From Stieleria tagensis (GTDB lineage: Bacteria; Planctomycetota; Planctomycetia; Pirellulales; Pirellulaceae): a DNA stretch of 64,000 nt. Below are positions 9,601 through 19,100 of this stretch, in pieces. Under the pieces are notes generated by a model, which was given only the letters and a program-made list of their open reading frames with translations, was not told the origin of the DNA and did not search any database. Position 1 is the stretch's first letter, and every line of letters starts with the position of its first letter. The stretch covers positions 1-64,000 of the forward strand of contig NZ_JAMYFE010000042.1 in assembly GCF_024129865.1 (NCBI RefSeq). Reading direction: 5' to 3'. Made by a program: the position numbers and the translations under genes.

Positions 9601-12304
9601 TGGCGACAGTCGAACCGCGTGGACACCGGGCAATCGTAACGGTACGACCGAAAATTTGACGGTCGCGTTTCCCACCGCGGTCTTGGCCAGTGGAGTGGTG
9701 ATCCGCGAAACATTCGGCAATGGTTTTGTCACTCAAGTCGAAGTCCGCGACGCAGAAACCGGTGTTTTCGAAATTGTTTCAACCGGCAGCGATGGTAGTC
9801 AGCCTGGATCACCCGTCGATCACTTGGTTGCTTGGCCGGAAACAAGTTATCCGGTCGACGCGGTTCGTATTCAAATCGGCACCGACCATTCGGCCGGATA
9901 CGAACAAATCGACGCGGTTCAATTGCGTGGCGTGACCGCACCTGACTTACGCGGTCCGCGAATCATTTCCACCACGCCAGACTTGGGACACCCTGGTCCG
10001 ATCGATCATATCGAACTGACGTTTAGTGAGCCGATCGCTGTCTCAAGTTTTACCACCGCGGATGTGCTCCGTCTGGACGGGCCGGTCGGATCCATCGAAC
10101 CGATCTCGGTCCAGGCAATAAGTGAGACGACGTTTCAGATTGCATTCGCTAGCCAGACGACAAAAGGAACGTATTCGTTAGAAATCGGTTCCGAGATCTC
10201 CGATTTAGCCGGCAACCTGCTGGACCAGAACGAAGACCAGATCGGTGGTCAAACGGACGATCGATTCAATTTGTCGTTTGAATTGGAGCTTTGGCAGCAC
10301 GCCTCGACGGTGCTCGGTTTCAGTTCACAATATAGTGCCACGTCCTGGTCCGCCGATCAAGCTTTGGGAGTGCCCGACACCTTTGTCTATGGCGATCAAC
10401 GCACGGCGTGGACGCCGAAATCCAGCAATGGCACAACGGAATGGCTGTCCGTCGGTTTTGACACGCCGGTGTTGTCCAGTGGTGTGATCATCCGACAGAC
10501 CTATGGCAATGGATTTGTGCGACAGATCGAAGTCCGCGATGCCGAGAGCGGATTGTTTCACCAGATGCCGATGACGATCGATGAAAGCCAGCCCGGCGCG
10601 CCGGTGGATTTTGACGTCTCCTGGCCATTGACGGATTTTCCTGTCGATGCGGTCAAAGTGACGATTGATACCAACCATTCCCTCGGGTTCGAAGAAATTG
10701 ACGCCATTCAATTGCGAGGTGTAATTGCACCGGATGTCAGTGGTCCGCGCGTGATCGCAACAGATCCCCAGCAGGGGCATCCGGGATCGATCGAACAAGT
10801 TGATTTGATTTTTAGTGAACCGATCGACCCTCAAACGTTTACCGCCGCAGATGTCATCGAGTTAAGCGGACCGACCGGGCCGATCGCGATTGCTGGAATC
10901 GATCAGTTGGCCGAAGACCGGTATCGAATACGATTTGACCTGCAAACCGAATTTGGCACGTATTCATTGCTGGTCGATCCATCGATTCGCGACTTGGCGG
11001 GCAACTTAATGGATCAGAACCAAGACGGGGTCGGCGGTCAGGTCGACGATCGCTTCGCACTTGAGTTTGATTTGGAGTTGTGGCAGGACGCATCAACGGT
11101 GATTGATTTCAGTTCCCAGTACAGCACACTTTCCTGGTCCGCGGCGCAGTCGCTGGGTCCAGCCGACACGTTCGTTTATGGTGACCAGCGGACAACCTGG
11201 ACTCCCAAATCCAGCAATGGAACCGTGGAAACATTGACGGTCGGATTTGAAACGCCTGTCCTGTCGACCGGCGCCATCATCCGAGAAACGTTCGGCAACG
11301 GATTTGTTCGTGCCGTCGAAGTTCGCGACGCCGAGACGGGGTTGTTCCAAACGATGGACATTGGCGAAGACGACAGCCAACCTGGAACCCCGGTTGATTA
11401 CAATGTTTCTTGGCCGATGACCGAGTTCGCAGTGGATGCCGTCCGCATCACCATCGACACCGATCACTCACTTGGCTTTGAACAGATCGATTCGGTTCGC
11501 TTGCGAGGTGTGGTCGCACCCGATGTCGTTGGGCCGCGAGTGATCCAGACGAATCCTCAAGACGGTCATCCGGGATCGATCGACAAGATTGATCTGTTGT
11601 TTAGTGAACCGATTGCTGAAGGCAGTTTGACCGCTGGCGACATCGTAGCGCTCTCTGGGCCCAATGGTGCGATCCCCGTCAACGGAGTCGAAACGCTCGC
11701 GGCAGATCAATTCCGCATCCATTTTGACCGGCAAACGCAGTTTGGGAGTTATCAGTTGGTGCTGGGAACGCAGGTCACTGACTTGGCAGGCAACTTGTTG
11801 GACCAAAATGGCGATGGGATCGGCGGACAAAACGACGATTTGTTTGAACTGCAATTTGATCTAGAGCTTTGGCAGTACGCCGCGAGCGTCGTCGATTTTA
11901 GTTCTCAGTACAGCACATCGTCCTGGTCCGCGGCCCAGGCCGTTGGTCCCGCCGACACGTTTGTGTATGCCGACCAGCGCACCGCGTGGGTTCCGAAATC
12001 GCGAAATGGAACCAGCGAATTTTTGACGGTTGGTTTCCAGACGCCGGTGTTTGCCACCGGTGCCATCATCCGCGAAACATTCGGCAATGGATTTGTCCGT
12101 CAGGTCGAAGTTCGCAATGCAGCGACCGGAGAGTTTGAAATCGTGTCGATCGGACCTGACAATAGCCAACCCGGGACACCCGTCGATTTTAGTGTGTCCT
12201 GGAATGCGACATCCTATTTGGTCGATGCGTTGCGGATCACAGTCGATACCAATCATTCGCTTAGCTACGAAGAAATTGACGCGGTACAGTTGCGCGGAAA
12301 GTGA
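6692..12304 (+). CDS. Giant secreted subtilase with Ig-like and discoidin-like repeats
   Basis: This 1870-residue exported serine protease opens with an Arg-rich stretch and LERLEPRWLLAASLS (20-34), the LEPR-XLL-type N-terminal signal of planctomycete giant secreted proteins. A propeptide-like segment covers about 40-110. The S8 peptidase domain has Asp157 (AVIDTGVDYRHPDL), His212 (HGTHVAG), Asn305 (AAAGN) and Ser378 (GTSMATPHVTG), so all catalytic residues are present. From about 437 come six Ig-like modules typified by LTFSEPI and the ending DLAGNLLDQN. From about 670 these alternate with five modules that start ELWQYAS.VVDFSSQYS and end EEIDAVQLRG. These modules resemble the discoidin-like N-terminal domain of eukaryotic FBXL4 (family memory, not searched). 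They probably bind glycans or proteins at the cell surface. The repeat unit is about 790 bp of DNA. Confidence 0.9.
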   Translation: MSLYRPRRRPRARRRLLTLLERLEPRWLLAASLSVSDSAVDTSTVLVRLHPEARPAAPASDVDQAVEVLPGLWRMSVPEGLGVDESIQFFENYPGMIYAEPNYQVQLSATASDPDYDRLWGLRNLGQTGGTPGIDIGVEQAWEVTTGSASTLIAVIDTGVDYRHPDLAANIWVNPGEIADDGIDNDGNGFVDDLHGYDFAGNDGDPLDDHNHGTHVAGTIGAVANNGIGIAGVNWDVQIMAVKFLNSRGSGSIADAVSAIHYAVDNGATVSNHSWGFNGGYSQSLADAISYAQSAGHVVVAAAGNGGGDGIGDDNDQFPFYPSAFEHDNLLSVAATDHNDQLGSFSNYGHTQVDLGAPGVGIYSTTRNNTYSTFNGTSMATPHVTGAVALLQSQYPQWSYQEVRDRIFDTVDLVPALQGKTTTGGRLNAAAAVRPDLLGPAVIASTPATDQMHEVSRVTLAFNEKIDATSFTTDDVVSFQGPQGAITVDEINLVTDSGGRQFEIVFAEQAALGDYTLTIGPDILDTSANPMDQNGDAEAGQVPDDQYIATFRIIPDTVGPAIVTSTPNGPTNLPTSRVQVTFDERIDANSFTVEDIVAFHGPSGPIPIIGLQALSDGRYEIEFPYQDALGNYSMTIGPQILDRAGNPMDQDRDGVGGETDDDAFEIQFNLEVWQYADHVVEFSSQYSSTDWSAEQSLGPPDTFAYGDIETAWAPLYANGTDEFLTVGFERPLLASGVSIRETYGNGFVRGVEVRDATTGHYVTVSTGPDPSQPNQPVDYVLSWPQTEFPVDAVRIAVDTDHNLDAYEEIDSVQLRGVTVPDVDGPRVIDWTPDGSAAAPLSRIQLEFDEAIQDGTFALDDLTHFSGPAGDVTATAVNRLSSSVYEILFPPQDTFGNYSLVIGPQILDLQGLPMNQDQDGTDGESIEDQFELDFRVELWQYASSVVDFSSQYATTSWSAAQAIGDPDTFVYGDSRTAWTPGNRNGTTENLTVAFPTAVLASGVVIRETFGNGFVTQVEVRDAETGVFEIVSTGSDGSQPGSPVDHLVAWPETSYPVDAVRIQIGTDHSAGYEQIDAVQLRGVTAPDLRGPRIISTTPDLGHPGPIDHIELTFSEPIAVSSFTTADVLRLDGPVGSIEPISVQAISETTFQIAFASQTTKGTYSLEIGSEISDLAGNLLDQNEDQIGGQTDDRFNLSFELELWQHASTVLGFSSQYSATSWSADQALGVPDTFVYGDQRTAWTPKSSNGTTEWLSVGFDTPVLSSGVIIRQTYGNGFVRQIEVRDAESGLFHQMPMTIDESQPGAPVDFDVSWPLTDFPVDAVKVTIDTNHSLGFEEIDAIQLRGVIAPDVSGPRVIATDPQQGHPGSIEQVDLIFSEPIDPQTFTAADVIELSGPTGPIAIAGIDQLAEDRYRIRFDLQTEFGTYSLLVDPSIRDLAGNLMDQNQDGVGGQVDDRFALEFDLELWQDASTVIDFSSQYSTLSWSAAQSLGPADTFVYGDQRTTWTPKSSNGTVETLTVGFETPVLSTGAIIRETFGNGFVRAVEVRDAETGLFQTMDIGEDDSQPGTPVDYNVSWPMTEFAVDAVRITIDTDHSLGFEQIDSVRLRGVVAPDVVGPRVIQTNPQDGHPGSIDKIDLLFSEPIAEGSLTAGDIVALSGPNGAIPVNGVETLAADQFRIHFDRQTQFGSYQLVLGTQVTDLAGNLLDQNGDGIGGQNDDLFELQFDLELWQYAASVVDFSSQYSTSSWSAAQAVGPADTFVYADQRTAWVPKSRNGTSEFLTVGFQTPVFATGAIIRETFGNGFVRQVEVRNAATGEFEIVSIGPDNSQPGTPVDFSVSWNATSYLVDALRITVDTNHSLSYEEIDAVQLRGK
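8702..12300 (+). repeat. ~790-bp in-gene tandem repeats (Ig-like plus discoidin-like pair)
   Basis: Within the subtilase gene, discoidin-like modules begin at about 8702, 9495, 10285, 11075 and 11862. The spacing is 788-793 bp, each interval comprising one discoidin-like and one Ig-like module. The last three units are visibly closer to each other than to the first (for example GDQRTAWTPKSSNGT against GDIETAWAPLYANGT), which suggests stepwise tandem duplication from the C-terminal end. The repeats stay in frame throughout. They are coding and should not be mistaken for a CRISPR or satellite array. Confidence 0.85.
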
Positions 12305-12430
12305 TTGGCATTCGTCTTCCCCTAAACGGCCCGTTTGGAGTACATACCCAACTGGGCAGCGCCAGTTTGACTTGAATCGTTAGCGGTGGTTTCACGTCCG
12401 CTGGCGAAAATCAGCTACCAGGAAGGGTCA

Positions 12431-13381
12431 ATGTTCATTCTTCGAATCGTTAGCATCATTACTTTGGTCTGTGGTTCCACGGCCATGGTGTCGGCTCAAT
12501 CATCGCCCCCGGATTCTGGCCCTTACGCCAACGGCCAAGTGATTCAGGCGGTCGGTAGCGGAACGGTTGCCTCGCGTATGCTGAACCAAGCAAGCTATCA
12601 GCAGGTGAAAAGCCAGATTCGATTCGAGATTCAGTTGTTGTACGTTGATGCAGAAATGCGTGACAAGCTGTATGAATCGATCGGATCGGAAAACATTCAC
12701 ACCCAAGTCACTCGCGTGAATGAGCCGACAACCGAATCAACCCAATCCGGCGAAGTCATCGCCAGTGAATCGGAATTGGACAGCCAGCATCAGACGACAT
12801 CGGCAAGTGTGGTGACGTCAGCGGTGATGTCAAAACAACAGCGTGCCGAAATATTGCAGATGGTTTCTCAACGTGAACATTGCAAGGTTGTTGCACGACC
12901 AGTCATGATCGCCGCGGATGGTCAAGTCGCTGGACTTCAACAACAGGTTCAACGTCCCTTTTTGGCGGAATTGGAGCCGGTCGAAAATGATCCGGATGCC
13001 GCCGCAACCCCGGGGATTCAAGTGTTGAACGAAGGAGTGAAATTTGCCGTGCTAGCCGATGTCGTGCAGGACGGTTTGCAACTGACCACCCGGATCGAAC
13101 AGTCAACGATTACCGACGTCCAGCAATACAGCGTTTACGGTGTCGGCCCCAGCCAGACAACGCTTCAAATTCCGACGCATCAGGTCCGCATTGCCAAGGC
13201 CAAGCAGATCGTGACGGAAAATCAAACGTTTCTATTGGATCCCTATTTCCAAACGGTCAAAGTTCACGAAACCGAAGTTGGCACTCCGATTCCCTACTTG
13301 AATCGGAGCTTTCGATCGAGCAAGAAGACGGAGCAGGTACAACAGAATCTGATCGTGTTGTTGACCGCGAAGAAACTCTAA
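12431..13381 (+). CDS. Short secretin-like exported protein
   Basis: This 316-residue protein starts at an ATG preceded by GGAAGGG and has a signal peptide (IVSIITLVCGSTAMVSA). The N-terminal third is not recognised. From about residue 130 it resembles the secretin C-terminal domain of type II/III secretion and pilus pores: a KVVARPVMIAADGQVA stretch, then GVKFAVLADVVQDGLQLTTRIE. It ends in GTPIPYLNRSFRSSKK followed by QQNLIVLLTAKKL, matching the usual P.L...F.. and LL..T. ending. It lacks the N-domains of a full secretin and no secretion ATPase is nearby, so its role is unclear. It may be a planctomycete orphan. It follows the subtilase in the same orientation at 126 bases. Confidence 0.65.
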   Translation: MFILRIVSIITLVCGSTAMVSAQSSPPDSGPYANGQVIQAVGSGTVASRMLNQASYQQVKSQIRFEIQLLYVDAEMRDKLYESIGSENIHTQVTRVNEPTTESTQSGEVIASESELDSQHQTTSASVVTSAVMSKQQRAEILQMVSQREHCKVVARPVMIAADGQVAGLQQQVQRPFLAELEPVENDPDAAATPGIQVLNEGVKFAVLADVVQDGLQLTTRIEQSTITDVQQYSVYGVGPSQTTLQIPTHQVRIAKAKQIVTENQTFLLDPYFQTVKVHETEVGTPIPYLNRSFRSSKKTEQVQQNLIVLLTAKKL

Positions 13382-13400
13382 TGCAGGTGCGGGGTGTTGT

Positions 13401-13445
13401 TGGTGTGGAGGATCTATCCGACCGGTCGGATAAATCCTCCACGCC
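13401..13445. repeat. Dispersed 36-bp perfect-fold hairpin (copy 1)
   Basis: Arms at 13406-13423 and 13424-13441 are complementary at 17 of 18 positions (TGGAGGATCTATCCGACC and its partner). Flanking GTG/CGCC could extend the fold a little. A second copy with the same arm sequence lies at 35152-35205. This copy sits 24 bases after the secretin-like stop codon, where it could act as a terminator or RNA-stability element, but no U-tract follows. Confidence 0.65.
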
Positions 13446-13591
13446 AGCTAAATGCGATTCCGTGATTTTCACAAAAAGAGACGTTTTCAGCGTGTGATTC
13501 ACGCACCAACAGGTTCTTGTTGCAGGAGAGTGAGAGCAGGACCTACCGATCCGCTCAGATCCGCAATTGTCTCGAACCAGTGAAGACCGGC

Positions 13592-14308
13592 ATGAGCCTA
13601 GAAATGATCGACTCGCGTCACGACGCCAAAGAATTGCCAAGTGCATCAAAGCCGCTGTCGGTTGGATCTGCGAGTCGCGTACCGTCGTTGTTGAAATGGA
13701 CGTACACGGCGTTCACATTGGTACTGGCCGTCTATTACTGGAAAGAATACGGGCCGACAAATTTCTTGTACTACTGTGACGTGGCGCTATTCCTGGGGGT
13801 CGCAGCGGTCTGGACAGAAAAACCAATCTTCGCCTCGATGGCTGTCGTTGGCATCACCATTCCTCAGCTGCTTTGGCAGGTTGATTTTATCAGCTCGATT
13901 GCCGGATCATCGTTGGTTGGAATGACGGATTACATGTTTGATTCAGGGATCTCGTTGTTTGCGCGAGGGTTGTCGTTCTTTCACTTTTGGTTGCCGATGT
14001 TGTTGTTGTATCTGGTCTATCGGCTGGGCTACGATCGGCGAGCCTTTTTTGCCTGGACGGTATTGGCATGGGCGCTGATGTTGATCTGCTATTTTCTGTT
14101 GCCCGGTCCGACCGATGCATTGTCATTTCCCAATCAGCCGCACAATGTGAACTATGTGTTTGGCCCGAATGGTGACACGGCACAGACGTGGATGCCAGCC
14201 TGGGCCTGGCTTGGCTGCCTGCTTTGCGGTCTGCCATTGCTGGTGTTCCTGCCCACGCATGCTGTGCTATCGGCACTGGATCGCAAGTTCAAAAGTCGGC
14301 TGGCGTGA
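13592..14308 (+). CDS. Multi-pass membrane protein of unknown function
   Basis: The protein has 238 residues from the ATG at 13592. A TTG at 13517 would extend it, but the extra 25 residues show no hydrophobic or family character. After a soluble leader it has about six hydrophobic segments, including YTAFTLVLAVYYW, VALFLGVAAVW, FWLPMLLLYLVYRLGY and AWALMLICYFLLPG. The motif GPTDALSFPNQPHNVNYVFG precedes the last membrane segment. I recall similar planctomycete hypothetical membrane proteins but no named family. It ends 20 bases inside the convergent SWIM-protein gene. Confidence 0.75.
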   Translation: MSLEMIDSRHDAKELPSASKPLSVGSASRVPSLLKWTYTAFTLVLAVYYWKEYGPTNFLYYCDVALFLGVAAVWTEKPIFASMAVVGITIPQLLWQVDFISSIAGSSLVGMTDYMFDSGISLFARGLSFFHFWLPMLLLYLVYRLGYDRRAFFAWTVLAWALMLICYFLLPGPTDALSFPNQPHNVNYVFGPNGDTAQTWMPAWAWLGCLLCGLPLLVFLPTHAVLSALDRKFKSRLA

Positions 14309-16133
14309 CCGGGTGCAGCCAGTCGTTCCAAGCCTGGCGTTGGTAGTCCTGAAGCGAAGCTTTTTCGTATTCGTTTGCCGCGGCCAGTAGATCCGTCAGT
14401 TGTAACGTGGGCCGAGCGAGTGAAGCCTGTGAGGCGATTGTTTCAGCCAAGCTGGCAGCCATGGTTTGGTTGCGACGCTGCAACGCACGAACCTGGCGGC
14501 GATGAGAACGTGAACCGAGCGCAGCCACACTGCGCCGTCCGCCTAAAACCAATGCCGACAATTGACGCGTTAGACCTGGCGACAAATCAGAATTCGACAA
14601 GGAAAGACCGCCGGGTGAACCGGTTCCGTTGAGAGTGTCGGTGTCGCCGAATTGGTCGGTGTGACTAAAGAAATGACGCTCCAGTCGGTCAAGCCCCAGT
14701 TGGCAAACACCGCGCCACGATTCCGGTAGTTCTAACCGGGGCGTTGCATCGTCTTGGGCAAGCGGGCAGATCATCAGTGGGTCGATCGAGCCGGATTGTC
14801 CGGGGCGTGGTCGACCAACCACTCTAAGTCTCAGGCCGGCACTGCGCGAAAGTAGTTCCAAATTGGCGCGATACGGCAGTGCATCAATGTCGAGCGGGAT
14901 TTCCAAGAACAGCGGCGCATCGAGTTCCGTGAGGGAAACGGCGACCGAGCAGTGATGGGGACCAAGCACCGTGCATTCAAAGCCGACGAGGCGGTGTCGG
15001 TTGGCGGTTGCCTGGCCCGGATCTTGTTGGGCGTCAAATAGGCGTTTCAATTGTTCGGCAAAGGGTGCTGCGAACGACAGGTTCCAGTCGTGGGCGGTCG
15101 ATTGACCGTCGTCGGCAGTTGAGTCGCTGGCAGAGACGGGCTTGCGTCGTGCCCAGCGGGTTTTCGTGCCGCGGCCCAAGCGGTGATCGGGTGATGCGGT
15201 CAGGTTCTGTACGTCCAAGGTCGCTCGGCAAAGTTCAAACGCAGACAGGGTCGTCGATCCCAGGTCGATTCCGCCTTGATAGGCTTGGCTGGCAAGCGAG
15301 GGTTCGCCGGGCCGTACCAAGCCAACTTCGTAAAACGCTGTGTCGTTGGCGATGAAATGCACAACTGTTCCGGCGAAACCAGAGCGTGTCACGATCGGTT
15401 CCGCCAACACACCTTGCAAGCGACTCACGTCGACTGCGGTGAAGGGGCGCCGAACTTGTCCCACTTGATCGACTTCCAGTGTGTCGTGTCGCAGAACCGC
15501 ACGTGCCAAGACAACGGTGCGGGCAAGGTCGGTTTTTAGTTGCTCGGTATCGGTGCCATCGGAGCCAGATTTCAACTGGCGAATCCCCTGCACGCTGCGT
15601 ATCAAGGCTGCCGAAAGATGGATCAATCCATGTCGCCGACATTGGTGCGCGGCGCGCAGTAGAGTGGATTGAACCACAACACCACAGTTCCGCGATCCGA
15701 CGGAAAGTACTGTTTCGATCGCGCCAATGCTATTGGACGCTGCCTGGCGCATCACTGCGGTGACTTCGACGGCCGATGCCGTTTGGTCGTCGTCAATCAA
15801 TGTGGTTACAGAATCAGTGGTTGCTGACGAATCGACTGTTTGTTCCAACGGAAGTCGACTGGCACAGGCCAGTAGGTGAAAGCATTTGGGAGCCAGTAAA
15901 CAGGTGCATGAGAGTTGCTGAAGCTCTGTCATACTGTTCGATTCCGGGTTCACAACAAGCCGCACCGTTTCTTCGCCCGCAACGACGGTGATTTGGTTGT
16001 CTTGGCGCGACCAAGTCCAGGTATCAGCCACCAACGGATTCTTATCCAAACGTTTTTGGACACGCGTCGGCGCCTGGTCGATCAATCGAGCGACGAGTTC
16101 CGCCGAAACGTTGGGCCGCAGTGGATCAGCCAT
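14289..16133 (-). CDS. SWIM zinc-finger protein (YehQ-like)
   Basis: This 614-residue protein carries a SWIM zinc finger, CxCx5CxH, near its N-terminus (Cys76, Cys78, Cys84, His86 in SCTCLLAPKCFHLLAC). SWIM domains bind nucleic acid or protein through zinc. The remainder is not assigned to a domain. It is the last gene of the five-gene operon: the ATG at 16133 lies inside the end of the DUF5682-VWA gene, overlapping by eight bases (ATGGCTGA). A longer ORF to 16172 gives only 13 more residues. In E. coli the yehL-yehM-yehP-yehQ region also links a AAA ATPase, a DUF5682-type protein, a VWA protein and a SWIM protein; that comparison is from memory. Confidence 0.85.
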   Translation of the reverse strand: MADPLRPNVSAELVARLIDQAPTRVQKRLDKNPLVADTWTWSRQDNQITVVAGEETVRLVVNPESNSMTELQQLSCTCLLAPKCFHLLACASRLPLEQTVDSSATTDSVTTLIDDDQTASAVEVTAVMRQAASNSIGAIETVLSVGSRNCGVVVQSTLLRAAHQCRRHGLIHLSAALIRSVQGIRQLKSGSDGTDTEQLKTDLARTVVLARAVLRHDTLEVDQVGQVRRPFTAVDVSRLQGVLAEPIVTRSGFAGTVVHFIANDTAFYEVGLVRPGEPSLASQAYQGGIDLGSTTLSAFELCRATLDVQNLTASPDHRLGRGTKTRWARRKPVSASDSTADDGQSTAHDWNLSFAAPFAEQLKRLFDAQQDPGQATANRHRLVGFECTVLGPHHCSVAVSLTELDAPLFLEIPLDIDALPYRANLELLSRSAGLRLRVVGRPRPGQSGSIDPLMICPLAQDDATPRLELPESWRGVCQLGLDRLERHFFSHTDQFGDTDTLNGTGSPGGLSLSNSDLSPGLTRQLSALVLGGRRSVAALGSRSHRRQVRALQRRNQTMAASLAETIASQASLARPTLQLTDLLAAANEYEKASLQDYQRQAWNDWLHPVTPADF

Positions 16134-19100
16134 CGATTTGTCCTGAACTAGGATTGCCGCGAATCTGGTCACCGATCCAACGGGCGAGTTTTTCAGGACT
16201 GACCGCTGCGACCGACATACCAGCCGACGCCATCATTTGTGCCAAGCCGTCGTGGTAGCGTGCTTGCCCTGAATCATCCAACGATGCAAGCCCCAGGCAA
16301 CGGACTCCTGAATCAACCAAGGCACGGACTTCCGCCAACATCGATGGGATCGACACGCCTTCTTCAAAGTCGGTGACCAAGACGACAATCGAACGCGAGG
16401 GCACTTTGATGCCGGCCCTGGCGGCGCGTAGCCCAAGTCCGATGTCGGTACCGCCGCCGACATCAACTTCTAACAGCAGTGCCAGAGGATCAGCGACTTG
16501 ATCGCTCAAATCGATCAATTCGGTGCTGAATGCCAGGAAACGCACCGAGAGTGCGGGCAATGCATCAAAGATTGCTGCCACCAAAGCGCTATAAACCACC
16601 GATGCGGACATCGATCCAGAGACATCGACGACAAACGTCACATGCCAATCCATTTCACGGCGCGCCGGTGCGTTGAAGATCAAACGATCGGCAATGATGG
16701 TTGCCCGACCGTCGGGTCGTCGACGGCAATTTCGCAAGTTTTCACGGATCGTACGTGGCAGGTTCAGCTGACGCGAGCGACGGCGGGTGGGCCGCGGCGT
16801 CGACAGTCCGCTGAGTGCAGTTTGTAATCGCACTGCCAATTGCTGTGCCAATTGGTCGGTGATGCGTTTTGCAAGTCGTCGCAATTGGTGCATGCGTGAT
16901 TCCGGCATCGCACCGGCCAGGCTAAGAACCTGTTGCAGCAAATCCACCGATGGCGTGACACTGTCAGGATCCAGATGTTGAATCAGGGTTGGGTTGCCAG
17001 CCGCTGCGGCCGTTCCCAACACCTCTTGGCAGACGTCGCTGCCGAACAAAGCTTCCAAGTCGTCGGCCCACTGTGCGCTACTTGGCGATGGAGCTTCCTG
17101 TCCGCCGGTCGACCCGCGGCGCTCGGCAAACTCTCTGCGTGATCCCTCGCCGCGACCGCGGCCGAACATTTGGTCCAAAGAGCGCGCTGCGGACTGGACG
17201 CGTGACTGAGGACTTTCCGGTGGCAGCCCCAAGATCAACCGCCAGCGATCTGCTGTTGTGATCTGGCCGTTTGCGACTGGGCGAATCACGGTGTCGAGCT
17301 CTGAACTCGAGTCTGCATTCGCAGAGGTCTTCGATCGGTCGGAAACCGGTTGTTCGAGCATCGATTGAAGTTCTGGGAACAATGCCTCCACAGCGCGTTG
17401 TCCTGCCAGATCGCAATGGCGAAGCCGGGCCACCTGTTGAATGACAACCTGCTGTTGCGACGGATCATCACTGCTTTCCTCGATCGAAGACCTGCGGTCG
17501 TCCAAGCCTTGGAAGCGGATATCGAGAACACGCTGACGGTCGGCCGGCGAAAAGGGCTGGAAACCGCCCCGAAGTGCTGGCAATTGCGTCAAAAAATCAG
17601 CGTCATCGAGCTCGTTCACCGTTGCTTCGAATCCATCCAACCACTGCGCATCGTTTTGCATGCGTGACAACAACAGTTGCACACATCCCGAGAGTCCATC
17701 GCGCAATCGCTCTCGCCCCGAGCGATCCGACGCGGAGTCGATCCATCCGGTTAGCAATCCGCCGAGTGTTTTAGAATCCATTTCGCCTAACACACACAGA
17801 CCGCCGGCGGAAACGCCACGCATCAGATTGCTGCCGTCGCGCAGGGTTTGTTTACACCAATTGATCAAGTGTTGTGGTGTGACGGGATCGTCGTCTGCAT
17901 GGTCCACGTCCGCATTGCTGCCGAGAAATGTTTGATAGAGGTCACCGGTGAACCAATCGACCAACTCGGCCACTGCGATGGCGTCGTTCCGGTCCGAACT
18001 TCCACGTAACCCACCCAGTCGTAGCAGGCAGGCGTGCAGTAGTTTCGCAGGCGATACGATTGCATCGGGCAGATGGTAGACCGGCACAATCGGCGGCGCT
18101 GCGTCGGCGGGATCTAACGGCAGACCGGGAAGATGGGATGCAGCGATCCGAACGATCAGCGACGTGGCTTGGACCAAATCCGAGAGCGATGCGCTGTGTT
18201 GAAACGTCTGATCTAGCTGCGCCAGTGTTTGGTTGGTCAGTTGCTGCAAACCGCATTCACTAGCGATCCGCAATCGTTCTAGAATCTTCGTTGGCAGTTG
18301 TTCGGTGTCAGCTGTGTTCCCGCTGCGCAGGATTTGTTCGCTGGCCTGATCCAAGGTGACACCGAAACGAGAAACGCTTTCAATGGTTGCTGAGGTGGAT
18401 TGCAGCCATTGCACACTCCACCGTTCGATCAAATTTTCTCGCAGTCCTTGTTCCACCGTGTCCAAACGTCGGGCGTAGGGAATTCCTGCGGCATCTAGCC
18501 GGCGCAGGACCACCGCACGAGCACGATCTTTGGGGCTGCGCAGCACATCTAGACGCAGTTCCTTGTCATCGGGCGATAGCCCGGCGCGCCAGCGTGCCGA
18601 TTCCGGACGCTTGTTCGCTTTGCCAAGTGAGTCACGTCCGGGCAAACCAAGTTGTTCGAACAATTGATCGATCGAAACCGCCAAACCACAGCGTGGTGCA
18701 GCGGGTGTGACGACCCCTGTTTGATCGCCCACCAAGACTTGGGCGGCTGCGATCGAGACGGCTCGACCACGACCCATCACATCGCCATGGACCAAACAGG
18801 ATTGCAGTGCTTCGACCAACTCGCCGCGACCGGCAACGCCCAGTCCCCGCAGTCGTGCCAAGTCACGCATCATACGGATGGTTTCGCTGGCATCGGGTGT
18901 CCCCGCGACATGCCCGGCGCGGCGCAATTGGCGACAGACACCGGTGGCGAGTTCCACAGCGGCCTGGTCCATTTCTGAGTTGGATTCGGACTGGACCATG
19001 CGTTGGTGCCACTGCGGGTCCAGGATGCCAGCCGGGTAACCGCTGCGTTCATCCAGTTGCTCGAACGAGTACGGGATTAGCGAGACACCGACCGATTCGG

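Noticed and set aside
8702-12300. Regular repeats every ~790 bp that could suggest an array
   Set aside because: They are in-frame protein modules of one gene, not spaced short repeats, so not a CRISPR array.
12326-12338. AAACGG-C-CCGTTT palindrome after the subtilase gene
   Set aside because: The loop is a single base and there is no U-tract, so it is not a convincing terminator.
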